A DNA stretch of 64,000 nt from Telmatactis stephensoni (Eukaryota > Cnidaria > Anthozoa > Actiniaria > Isophelliidae), in contig JALIZF010001396.1 in assembly GCA_029948255.1 (NCBI GenBank), positions 186,001 through 250,000 on the forward strand, in the 5' to 3' direction. The notes below the pieces were generated by a model. It ran no database searches and had not been told where the DNA came from. It worked only from the letters and a program-made list of their open reading frames with translations. A program made the translations under genes and the position numbers. This document shows, piece by piece, positions 33,559 through 44,652 of the stretch. Numbering within the stretch: position 1 is the first letter of the stretch; each line of letters opens with the position of its first letter.

Positions 33559-36048
33559 ATGGAGAAAGGAAAAGCTTGTCTGTTGTTTGTTAGTTTTCTT
33601 CTTTCTGGTAAGTTAAGAAAATATGCAATCTGATACATATATCACTTTATTTAGACACAATCAAATTTCTGTTCCACCTTTTTTCCGAATTACTTTCTTG
33701 TTATATTATTTTATACATTGTATCTGGATCTAATCGATTACTTTCAAATTAGTTTTCATCAGTATTTGATCATTCAGGATAGAACTCTAACTTTTTTAGC
33801 GTTTTTCGTTTTCATTCTGCGTGACTTCATTTTTACTGATTTCGAACTGTATACTTCTTCATGCACTGCTTCGACTTTGTTGCAAACGTAAAGAATCCCG
33901 ACCGAGGCGACTAAATTACCTCGAACTTTGTTCTCTCTTCGCGAGAGGAATTTTCGTCATGACTGTGAAAACAACACGTACGTACGCGTACGGCTACGAG
34001 ACGGATACGTCCGAAATAAAATCTCAAACGTTTTTATAGATACAACATTGCTCTGTGAACTTGATTTTTAGGTTGCTATGGTGACGCACAAGAAACACAT
34101 GATCTTTACTGCAAAAGTTGCGCGAGTTCGCAGTCGCTGCATCACTGCGAAATTCGACAAAAAGACATTCTTTGCCCTAAAGGAAAGGACCGGTGTTTAG
34201 AGGTAGGCGGGTTTGATATCAAAAATATACATACCAAGAGACCATAATACTAAGAGAGCGAAACTAGAATCCAAAAACCAATTAAAAGCAAACGGTCCCA
34301 TCCGCGCGCACGTCAAAAATCAAATTCTATTGTTTGAGAGCCGTGCGTGCGCGATGGCGAAGTTACTAAAAATAGCCTTAGTCGCCACAAACATCGCACA
34401 GACATCAATACTGAGTTTCGCTCTCTTAGTATTATGGTCTCTTGACATACAGTATGAATGTGGAACGCGGTAATGACCAATGCCGTGCCCTCTCTAGCTT
34501 ATGTACTACGTGAGTTATTTCCACGAGCATGTGAAAAAAAGGCTCTGGGAATAACGAGATTGCGTAGAACTTGATCGGCTGTCGGCTCTGGTAACAATTG
34601 TAAACCAGTAGCTAGAGCCCAGTATATGGTTCCTGGGACTGCTGTTTTGCGAAATAGTCCGATTCAGCCCCTAATTCCTAAAGCACTCTCCCCTTAAATT
34701 GCAGTACATTTCTTTCGTTTTTTCCCGTTACTTAATAAGGGTAGTTCATTCCGGCACAACAAAAATGTAGGTAGACTTTCTTGACGTATAGAGTAGATTT
34801 CGTATGACTGTGAAAACGGCACCGCACGGTCACGACACGGTTACGGCAGGAATTTCAAATGTTTTCATAGAAAACACGGCACTGACACGGTTACGGCGGC
34901 ATGGGGCGGTCGGTTTCACACTCATACGAAATCTGCTCTATTGCATTCCAATCTCGTACCAGAGCCTCTTCCTCCTGCTCATGCAGCACCGAAGAGCGAA
35001 AGGCTCTAGCACAATATTATAGTTGTTTGGTTGATGCGACTACAGCGGACCCCCCCTCCCCTTACGGCCACCCCATTAAAACGGCCACCCCTCTATTACG
35101 ACCACCTCATTTTTGCCCAGCAACTAGAGATCGCACTTCTTGTAAAGAACACCCCGTTAATACGGCCATCCCCCAATTACGACCACCTTCTTTTGGCCAG
35201 ACAACTAGAGATTGCACTTAATCTCCTGTAAAGAATACTCCATTAATACGGCCACCCCATTATTACGACCAGTTATTTTTAGATCGACCACTGGTGACCG
35301 TACTAGCGAGGTTCCACTGTACTCTAAAGGCCGATTTACACGGTACGATTATCGCACGCGACTTGACGCATACAACACAAGTCGTGCCGTGTGAATTCCC
35401 CTACGACTTCTCTAAGACAGTCGCGCGCGACCTAAAACTTGTCGTAGGGGCATTCACACGGCACGACTTTGTTCTAAGATGTGTTGTATACGTCAAGTCG
35501 CGTGCGACAATCGTACCGTGTAAATCGGCCTTAAAGGTTGTGCAGCTGTGTGTAGGAAACGACGGGTAATTCGGCGACTCAAGTATTCCGACTTCATATG
35601 CTAAACGCAAAGTATATTCAGTGAAGAAAATAACAAACAAAGGCCTGAAGCCCCGGGGGGGGGGGGGGGGGGCGATACGACGAACGATACGACGAACATC
35701 CCCGATCAGATACGACGATCATCCCCGCCCAACGATATATGGGAGTCCCCCCCCCCGGGCCTGAAGCAGCAGATCATTATTGAGTTACATAAGAATATCA
35801 TGCTTTGCTTGTTTCAGGTAGAATTCTTTGGAGACAATGGTATGGGGTACGTCAGGGACTGTGTGGAAACGGATTTGTGCTTCGAGTCCAGGCTGCCACA
35901 ATGTCTGCAAGTCCTTGGCAACTCTTCGTACTGCGCTTTAAGCTGCTGTGAAGAAAACTTTTGTAATGCAGCCATCCCTATGAAGCACAGTGCAACTATA
36001 TCTCTGTTCTTTTACAGCATAGTTGGATACATGAATGGATTCTTTTAA
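33559..36048 (+). CDS. Divergent LU-domain protein with split domain
   Basis: Three exons: 33559-33607 (MEKGKACLLFVSFLLS, GTAAGT donor, phase 1), 34072-34202 (GCYGDAQETHDLYCKSCASS to DRCLE, GTAGGC donor, phase 0) and 35818-36048 (VEFFGDNGMGYVRDC to stop). Total 411 nt, 136 residues. The CxxC start, the spacing to RDC, LCF, PQC and the SCCEENFCN end mark an LU domain. The hydrophobic ISLFFYSIVGYMNGFF tail could be a GPI signal, though it is weak. Unlike the minus-strand genes, an intron interrupts the domain. That intron carries five separate repeats or elements (34235-35759). A poly(A) signal AATAAA lies at 36106. Confidence 0.85.
34235..34444. mobile_element. MITE with 6-bp target duplication ACATAC
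   Basis: Near-perfect terminal inverted repeats of about 30 bp start CAAGAGACCATAATACTAAG at the left, complemented at the right. ACATAC flanks both ends (34229-34234 and 34445-34450). It is non-coding and intronic in the plus-strand LU gene. Confidence 0.75.
34795..34935. mobile_element. MITE, AGAGNAGATTTCRTATGA family
   Basis: The left end AGAGTAGATTTCGTATGACT and right end CTCATACGAAATCTGCTCT are inverted. Related copies occur at about 41296-41425, 41838-41992, 54530-54670, 60230-60375 and 61415-61545. The interior is repeatedly GGCAC/GTTACGGC-like. Confidence 0.65.
35037..35322. repeat. Tandemly built repeat, ACGGCCACCCC motif
   Basis: Two and a half ~90-bp units, each with CAACTAGAGATCGCACTT, TTAATACGGCCA and ATTACGACCA. 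It ends CGAGGTTCCACTGTA, a terminus resembling pogo/Tigger-type inverted repeats. Non-coding; class uncertain. Confidence 0.5.
35328..35531. mobile_element. PIF/Harbinger-like MITE with TAA duplication
   Basis: Long inverted arms start AGGCCGATTTACACGGTACG and are complemented at the right. TAA flanks it on both sides (35325-35327 and 35532-35534). The 3-bp TAA duplication is characteristic of PIF/Harbinger elements. The arms meet near the middle. Confidence 0.7.
35651..35759 (+). mobile_element. Short G/C-capped element, 7-bp TSD (copy 4)
   Basis: CCCC plus an 18-20 base G run at the left and a C run plus GGG at the right, with CCTGAAG on both sides (35644-35650 and 35760-35766). Only 109 bp long. 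The interior repeats ATACGACGA and CATCCCCG and ends in ATATATGGGAGTCCC, matching the outer ends of the longer members. Confidence 0.75.
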
Positions 36049-36105
36049 AATCTTTGTTTTGTGCAAGCAATTAAGAGCAAGTATACTTTCATTTCACTTA
36101 TGTTC

Positions 36106-36111
36106 AATAAA
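36106..36111 (+). terminator. Poly(A) signal of the plus-strand LU gene
   Basis: AATAAA, 58 bp after the stop codon and followed by a T-rich stretch. Confidence 0.6.
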
Positions 36112-36139
36112 AGTGTAGACTTAGATTTTTTGTAAAATT

Positions 36140-36455
36140 GGATGTTTCCATGCCATGCCAGTTAGATCTGGGCAATACAATACAGGCAATACAGATGATA
36201 GAAGCAAGACAGGCAACAGGCACTATAAACATAACATGCAGTGCATGCAATACAAATGGCATTGCACTTGTATATTTTATAATGGTTTATTTTCATAGGA
36301 TGTTTCCATGCCATGCCAGTTAGATCTGGGCAATACAAGTAATACAGGCAATACAGGTGATAGAAGCAAGACAGGCAATACAGGCACTATAAACATAACA
36401 TGCAATGCATGCAATACAAATGGCATTGCACTTGTATTGTTTATAATGGTTTATG
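36140..36455. repeat. 158-bp tandem duplication
   Basis: Two near-identical 158-bp units start GGATGTTTCCATGCCATGCC at 36140 and 36298. Both contain many small CAATACAGG and CATGCAAT repeats. The second unit abuts a hairpin element. Confidence 0.8.
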
Positions 36456-36671
36456 TTTAAGGAATATAAAACGCGCGCGCATGTCTCTGTTCTGTGATAT
36501 AAACACGATGGAAGATGTAGAGCAAGAGAAAAGCACGCTTAGAAACACGAGGCGCGTTTTATATTGTTTTTATAAAATATTTTCGACGTTTTTTGAGCGA
36601 GTCATGTCTCTGTCCTCTGATATAAACATGGTAGCCAGCCAATCAGCGCGCGCGTTATATCTCAAATATTT
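36456..36671 (+). mobile_element. Hairpin element H, copy 4 (internally deleted)
   Basis: It has the usual ends (TTTAAGGAATATAAAACGCG and GCGTTATATCTCAAATATTT), but the second hairpin arm is missing after CACGAGGCG. Confidence 0.65.
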
Positions 36672-36836
36672 CATATCTGTTAACATCATTGTGTTGTTTC
36701 ATCACTATATCACCCGTGTTGTCCGTACAGTTGCCGTATCGACTTTATTTTCTGTATAACTTATCGACAAAACAAAGCACCAACAAAGTCACTTTGGCTA
36801 TTTTCAAAGACATCCCTTCATTCATTACATCAAGTA

Positions 36837-36989
36837 CAGGGACCGTGGAGCACATTGAAAAGTGGGGGGTGGGGGGGGCTGTCATTAAAAAGTGGGGGGG
36901 GGGGGGCTGAAACCTCTCTAATCATTAAATTTTCTTTGTATTTCTCAAAAAGTGGGTGGGCCGCAGCCCCCCCAGCTCCGTGGTCCCTG
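36837..36989. mobile_element. MITE with CAGGGACC ends
   Basis: CAGGGACCGTGGAGC at the left and GCTCCGTGGTCCCTG at the right are inverted. AAGTA flanks both sides. The interior has G runs separated by AAAAAGTGGG. hAT-like terminal bases, but hAT elements normally leave 8-bp duplications. Confidence 0.55.
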
Positions 36990-37017
36990 AAGTAGCTTTC
37001 AGTGTGCAGTATGAATA

Positions 37018-40000
37018 TTAGGAGTCTGTTTTGTTTGTATTCGTTGCTGTAGAGTCTTTGCTCTTTTCATTAGTCTTTTTGCTCATTTCCTCAATTTCCT
37101 CTGCAAAAATGACATTGAGAGGACTAAACAGTGATGGAATTCTAGGAAAGTCTCGTGGACAAACCTGAAATCAAAGAGGAACACTTAAAATTAGAAGGGG
37201 AAGGCAGCTAGTTACTAGAAAATAAATTTGAAGACTCTGTATTTACTTGATTGAACACAAGGCCCTAAATATATGCTGGGTTCAAATAAAATACTGGGTT
37301 AACAAGGACAAGTTTTAAACAAACACCCCCAGCATTTGCTAACAAAATATGGTAAATATGCTAGATGTTTTGGTACCTATCAGATACTGTACTACTAGGC
37401 TTTAAGGGGGTTCAGAACTGGAGTAGGGCATGGAGTGCTTCCAGTGTGTGCAGTCTAGCCATATAATTGTTTGTTCATCAATTGTGTGTGCGTGTGTCTA
37501 GAAAAGGAGATTTTCTTGTCTCACTTTAGTTACTGATCACAGGCACTATAGGTCACCCCAATAAGCAGACAGCAAATACTTTACAGCATATCATAAATCA
37601 CATGTGACTTCTTACCCTCATGTGATCGAATGCTATCCCAGTCTGCTTTGTAAACTGTTCACTAATGATTGGTATTTTGGGATATCGCTGGCTAAAGTGA
37701 TTCAACATGATGAAACCAGCATTCATTTCAATGCCAATGTTTATGGCTTCACTTGTTGTGCAGTGCTTTTTGTCTACAGCTTCTTCATGAAGCTCATCCT
37801 CAAATGTTGCTTCATGAATGAGAAGAGTTGCATTGTGACCTATTTAAAATATATTATTAGTTCATCATCATCATTATTATCATTAAAACAACAACAACAC
37901 CAACACCAACAACAACAACACCAACAACACAGGATCAAAAATGATACTAGACGTAGAAAACAAAAGGATGTAGCAGTCACAGTACTCCAACCTTCTCTCC
38001 ACTCCCATACCTCCCTCACACTGTCCTTTTCTCCATAATCCTTGTCAACACAACATAATATGAACAATCAATAGTTTATTGCAAAATCAGCTCACCTGCA
38101 GTAACTAGTGCAGGGCAAGGACGAGTATCTCCTGAGTAAACCACTTTCCATCCACTAATATGTTTAAAGACCAAACCATAAGCATCTGCGCAATGGATTA
38201 CTGGAACAGCAACTATCTACAAGAACCCAACAATACTGTTAATTAAAATAAATTGTCATCATTATAGTCAGGCCACCATAGCACCACAAGTGGTTGTTTA
38301 ACATGGCTAATGTAATTTAGGCAAAGTTAAAATTGAGGCTGCTGGCCAGTGCTGCTGCAGAGTGCCCTCCCCTTACTGCAGGCTGCTGCGGCTCAGTGCC
38401 ATTCTTGCTGCTCAAGTGATGTTTTGCTCCTACCCTCCTTTTACTGTTGGTAAGTATCTTAAGTATGAAATTCCATTGACTTCTGTTAGTGTGACTGGTG
38501 CTAGGTAGTGAACCCTCATTTGTTACCATGGTTACCTCCTTGCCACTAGGGACAAGTGACAGGTGAGTCCCTTGTGATGGCATTAGAGCACCTAAGCCCA
38601 TCCTCATCATAACCGATGAGTTTAGGAAAGAGAGTTCTAGCTACCTGGAGAGCTTCTTGAAATAGATCCATGAACTCATGATCTTCTTTAGTAATGTCTT
38701 CACAGTTAACAAATCTATATAACAGATAAAGTCACATCAAATTCATTCATTAATTACCCTGGTCCCAGAGGCTTTCCTTGTATTTTTTACGATTTGTTTT
38801 ATGAGACGCGAAGCAGCGAGACATTTACGTAAACACCTTGCCGCTTTGTGGCTCATAAAATAAATCGTAAAAAAATACAAGGAAAGCCTCTGGGACCAGA
38901 GTATCATCAAATAAGACAAGAAATAGGAAACCCCCAGCTTGTGCAATCCTTATCTAAGGCCAAGTGACATAAAAGTGAGTCATGGAGTCACAATATAATA
39001 TTATATGTTTATGTATTGTAATCACAAGTACAGGCAATGAGGCAAGCAATTTTGAGGGCACTGTACTTTCAAGAGTACTTCACTCAAACTCCCATTAACA
39101 GACACCTTAGATGGTAAGTAGATACCTCCCACCCGGGGGGGGGGCCTCAGATCGTAAATGGACGGGGATGCTTGTCGTACCTTTTAGGGGTCAAAATCTG
39201 CAATCTGGTTACCTTTTAGGGCATTTCAGACTTATTGGACTATAAGAGACATAGCTGGTACTTTGTAGGGACAGTTTTGGGGCAAATAAACTACCTAAAA
39301 TAAGCACGAAGGGGACGATTTCGATGATCTGAATTGAATCTTCAAAGCACATCGATAACAAAGTGTTTCATTACTTTAATTCTTTATTATTGTTTTTGAA
39401 TTGGTACCTTTTAGGGGTAGAAATGAATTGTTACCACTCCCACTCAGGTACCTTTTAGAGGGGTCATTTTCAAAATTTCCGACAAGCATCCCTGTCCTCT
39501 TATATATAGGAGTCCCCCCCGGGACCTCCTATCAGCATAGGGCAATCCCTGAGCCCTAATTCTCCTGACAACCTCTACATCTTCAATGCTTTCTTACATA
39601 TTACACGATTTAGACTTCTTAAACAGGGATTGTCAGGTTCGGATAGCCACCATTTTGAAATTAGCTGCTGCATAATACCTGTATTCAAGGTTTTCAAATA
39701 GAGCAGTATATTCTTGCAGCCATAATTTTATCTTTGTTGGTCCAATTACTACTGTTGTACTCCCTATTTGAGCATTTTCCTATATTTGTGAAATAAGAAA
39801 ACACTCAGAAAGACTCATAGAAATTATTCATGTGTTAGTTCTTCTGAAACAATTCTGTACAAGTGAATTCCCCCCTCTCCCCTCAAACATGTGTACAGGT
39901 CCCCCCCCTCATAGGTCACCATAGGAGAATTTGTATAACATAAAGCTCCTTACATTTCTTAGCTTACTCTGATAGAGCAAAACACGAACCAAGCCCTGCA

Positions 40001-43000
40001 ACAAAACCATAGTAGATCTTTAATATTTACATAAATTCTAATAATCATAAAATAGCTTTTCAAATGAAAATAAAGTTGAAATAGTTGCATACTGTTATGA
40101 ATATGATTTAAATGATGCATTGATATAGAAGTATTTCACGGCAGCCATGTTTGTGAGCAAGTACAATAGAAAGTTTTTGAATGACAAAAGATTTAATTTC
40201 TCTTGGGAGAAAATCTCTAATTATTTTGACCACAAATATGTCTGCTTTGAAATCCCTCTATTTAAGCATAGCCATAATTTAGACCATTTTTGAGAAAACT
40301 TGAAAAATAATCAGCAAAGTCACTTAGTTATATATCTTATATGACTTACCAAATGATGGTCTGCATGTATATGTGATATAAATATGTAATTTATTTTAGT
40401 AATAATGTGATCCATATCATCTCCATAATGTCTATATAACTGTCCTAGTGTTCCTTCTCCACAATCCAATAAAATGGAACTTGAATTACTGCATTAAGAA
40501 GAAAAAAGACCTCTTACTTTTTATATAGGATAATGACTACTAAATATCTTGAAATTAAGGATAAAGGTAAAAAAGTAAAGGACCTTGTTTAATGCCGGTA
40601 GTTCCTTTAGCCGAGCTAATCTTCCAGGAAGCCGACGGTGCCCTCATTTTACCCCCTCTCTCCATCAGTGCTCCGTTTTAAGGGTATTTAAAGCTACTTA
40701 AAGCTACACGGAAAGGAAAGAAGTTGAAACAATGAAACATCTAATGTAAAAATATCAAAAAAGTAATAGAAAACAGTATAAAATTTATACAGGATAATGA
40801 CTGTTACTAGTCAAATGCTGATAGAAGTAGATGAAGTACATGTAGTCAGAGGTAGAATCTCAGATGCAGCATCAGTTTCTGCAGAGCAATGCTGTATATT
40901 ATTCCTGTTACAACATTGAGATCGGGAACAGCCATACACTCATACATCAGACATGAGTATAATTTATAGGGATTAGGGACTGGTCATTATTTAAAGGGGG
41001 TGGGGTGGAGGGGGGGGGGGGCTGGTGCAAATGAAAAAGGCAACTGCTCAATTTTTGATGGTCCCTCCCCCCTTTCTACATACATACACACATAACATTC
41101 TTACAGAGTGAGCATAAAAATCTGTGGCCCGCCTCTATTTGCACCAGCCCCCCCTCCCCACCTCCCTGTAAATAATGTCCAGTCCCTAAGATATAAATAG
41201 CAGTGTCGAGTGCAAGTCATCAAACATGTACAGCTCCAACCCTCTGTGCAGTCAGTTTCTTCTTAAGTCTGATGAGACAGCAGTTTTGAATGAGTTTGAA
41301 ATGGACTGCACTGTGCAATGACGGTTTCACTGCATGTTGTCTATAAAAGCATTCAAATTTCCTGCCCTAACTACGCAGTGTCATGACTGTGCCATTTTCA
41401 CAGTCATATGAAATCTGCTCTAATGTAGAAATAGAAAACGAGGCAGCGTGCTATGTTGAGTTATAGAAGCACACGGGAATTGTAAGAAGACGAGAGAAGT
41501 GTTAGGAGAAGCACGAGGCGTAGCCGAGTGCTTCTCAACACTTCTCGAGTCTTCTTACAATTCCCAAGTGCTTCAGTCTATAACTTAACATAGCAGTGCT
41601 GCCGAGTTTTCTATTTCTTTTATAAAATACAATTGAAGTTGTATTTTCTTTTTCCGTTGGAGAAAGTTTGAAAATGTGTGTGCACGTGCTGTGTGTTCTC
41701 ATAGAGAACACGCTCCCTTTGGCCAATCAGAGCATGCGTTATATTGTAGTTATTTTATATTAACACAATATATAAACTTGTCATTACTGTATACTTTTGG
41801 CATGTTTCCTTTATCATCTGAATACAACAGGTCCTTAATAGAGCAGATTTCATATGAGTGTGAAATAGACTATGCCATGTTATGGCCATGTTAGGGCTGT
41901 GCTGTCTATAAAAGCATTCAATTTAATTCCTCCTGTGACCGTGCTCTGACTGTGTGTTGCCGCTTCACAGTCATACGAAATCTGCTTCAGATTATTTCAT
42001 GATAACATTACCTGATATGTAGCAAGGTTGCACTGACATTCCTGTACTTCGATGGTAGTGATGCACCAGTTCCAATGAACACAACCTCAAAATCTTCCTT
42101 ATTTTTACCACCCACATCAGTCATATCATCAACACTTTCAACATCAGTACCGACTGAACATGATCCTATTTTATTTTCTCTTAATGGCAAAGCTACTACT
42201 TCAGAGTGACTGTCCTCATTTTTTGGATTACTGTCATTTTGTGCTTGTTGTTGTTCTTCCATATTTTTACTTTTCGAAGAAATTGATAAATGCTGGTGAT
42301 CTTTAGTATTTCCAATTAGTTCCATGGTTTCTGACATGATTGTATCAACATCCAGGGTGGTTGGCACATCACTTGCATCAAACCCTTGTAGCTTTTGAGG
42401 TCTGAGATGAAACTTAAGCAAACTTCTTCCTGGTATTGTATTGGCTGGTAAAGTGCTTGTGTCTTCACACTTCAAATAAGAAGAAAAACAATTTGCAAGT
42501 TGGGCATAATTGACCTTGAACTTCCAATGGAAATAAAACAGCAGCAGCAACAACAACATCAACAACACACATACATGTACTTCCAAACGATACTTACAGC
42601 GCAAAGCCCAAAAGTATGACCAGCTATGATATATTCACATTCTTTTCAAAGACCAATCATCCAATCAGCATCCGAGGACTCTCTTATCTTATCTCTTATC
42701 TAAGTGCTAATTGGAGGAGGGTGAGACAAAAATATGCGAATATATTAATACTGGTCACAGTTTTGAGCTTCGCAATATAAAGCAAAACATCAAGCAAAAC
42801 ACATGACTGTAAACTATCCTGGCTGATGAATTTAGACCACTTAACAAAAGTGATACTAAGGTATTACTCTTAGGTACAGTATATTATAGATGTAAGGAAG
42901 ATAATATACTCACTGATTTATCTGAAGAGTAAAGAAGAGGAAACAAAGTCTTATCTATGGTATGAAGCTTTATTTGAATGCTGGCTTGTGATCTAAACAT

Positions 43001-44615
43001 TGTTGTCTTACTACACACATCTTTATTCATAAGCAGATGCTTGGTTGTGTTACCAAAGCTGTATATAAAATACAAAAGATATTGTCAATTTTTCTAGTAA
43101 ATAAATTTTAAATGCCAAAATATACTAGTAAATAAATTTTAAATGCCAAAATATACTTGGTAAAATACAAAAGCCTCACTACAGGATGAGTGCAATTAAT
43201 GGGTTTATTTCATCTCCAGGTAAACTAAGTGGCTGTCAACACGACTTTGCTGGGTAATTTGCCCTGTTGTCTTGAGAAACTCAAACCAACTTTTGATAAT
43301 AACTATTTGTAGTCTTGCCTGGCTGTCACAACAGATGTCTTCCAGTTTAAAATCTTAATGAGTTGATTTCCCTGCCAAATACCAGATACACTGTAGCCCT
43401 GGAAATATAAAAAAATGCCTACAGTACCTTAGTCTCCAGTCCTTGTAATCAGAGTTGTTGAAGACTTCCATTGGTACCACGTGGACAATTAAACAAGGTT
43501 GGTGATTAGACATTTTGTAATGATCAAATTGTTGTGAGTGAACTAAGCTTCCAATGTGATTAACAGAAGGGCAGTCAATAACAAAGAACACTGGTCCAGG
43601 TTGTGATGGTTCTGTCACATCTTTTGCTAAAATCTACAAGTTAAATAAATATGAAAGAAAGAATGTACAAATGAATGAATGAAAGAAGGAACAAATAAAT
43701 AGAAAAGGAATGGAAGGTAGGAATGGATGGAGGGAGGGAGGGGGAAGGGGGAGGGGGGGAAGGAAAGAAGGAAGGACGCTGTAAGTGAATACATGTAAAC
43801 AAACAAATTGATAAATAGATGGATGGGTGGAATGATGGATTAATGAGTAAATGAATGGATGGATGGAATAAGGAATTGATAAACAAATGACTGCAAATGA
43901 ATGGAGCATTTGAATGAATAAATATATGAATGAACAAATGAACAAATGAATGAATAATAAATGAGTGAGTGAGTGAGTGAGTGAGTGAGTGAGTGAGTGA
44001 GTGAGTGAGTGAGTGAGTGAGTGAGTGAGTGAGTGAGTGAGTGAGTGAGTGAGTGAGTGAGTGAGTGAGTGAGTGAGTGAGTGAGTGAGTGAGTGAGTGA
44101 GTGAGTGAGTGAGTGAGTGAGTGAGTGAGTGAGTGAGTGAGTGAGTGAGTGAGTGAGTGAGTGAGTGAGTGAGTGAGTGAGTGAGTGAGTGAGTGAGTGA
44201 GTGAGTGAGTGAGTGAGTGAGTGAGTGAGTGAGTGAAAAGACATAACCACCTCATTACCTTGTGGCCATTTGCAAGAACTACATCTTCTCCAAGTTTCAG
44301 CCTTCCAAAAAGTGGACCTTTAGGAACACCTAACTCTTTAGCCTTATGAACCAAAAACTTCCCTGGTAATGCAGGCAGTTCACAGATATAACAAACAACA
44401 TCCTTGATTTCATTTGATCCAATCTTGACTCTTTTGGCAGGATTTTCATCTGTTATGTTGCTGGTTTTGAGGCTGCAGTATTCAGTAGATCCTCCTGATC
44501 AGAATATTAGATAAAAGTTTACTTTATTGCTGTGTTTTACCAATAAAAAACAATATTTAAAGGTGCTCCTTTGTGGTAGGTTACTTCCTAAAGTATCAAC
44601 TACAATATCATCACG

Positions 44616-44652
<37 letters not shown>

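Noticed and set aside
38317..38610. 97-codon minus-strand frame within ELAC2
   Set aside because: Lies inside an ELAC2 intron, with no domain and no required splice sites.
43641..44354. Long Thr-His-Ser-Leu reading frame on the minus strand
   Set aside because: It is the ELAC2 exon 44494-44259 reading through its GTAAT donor into the (TCAC)n microsatellite; the array makes every frame open.
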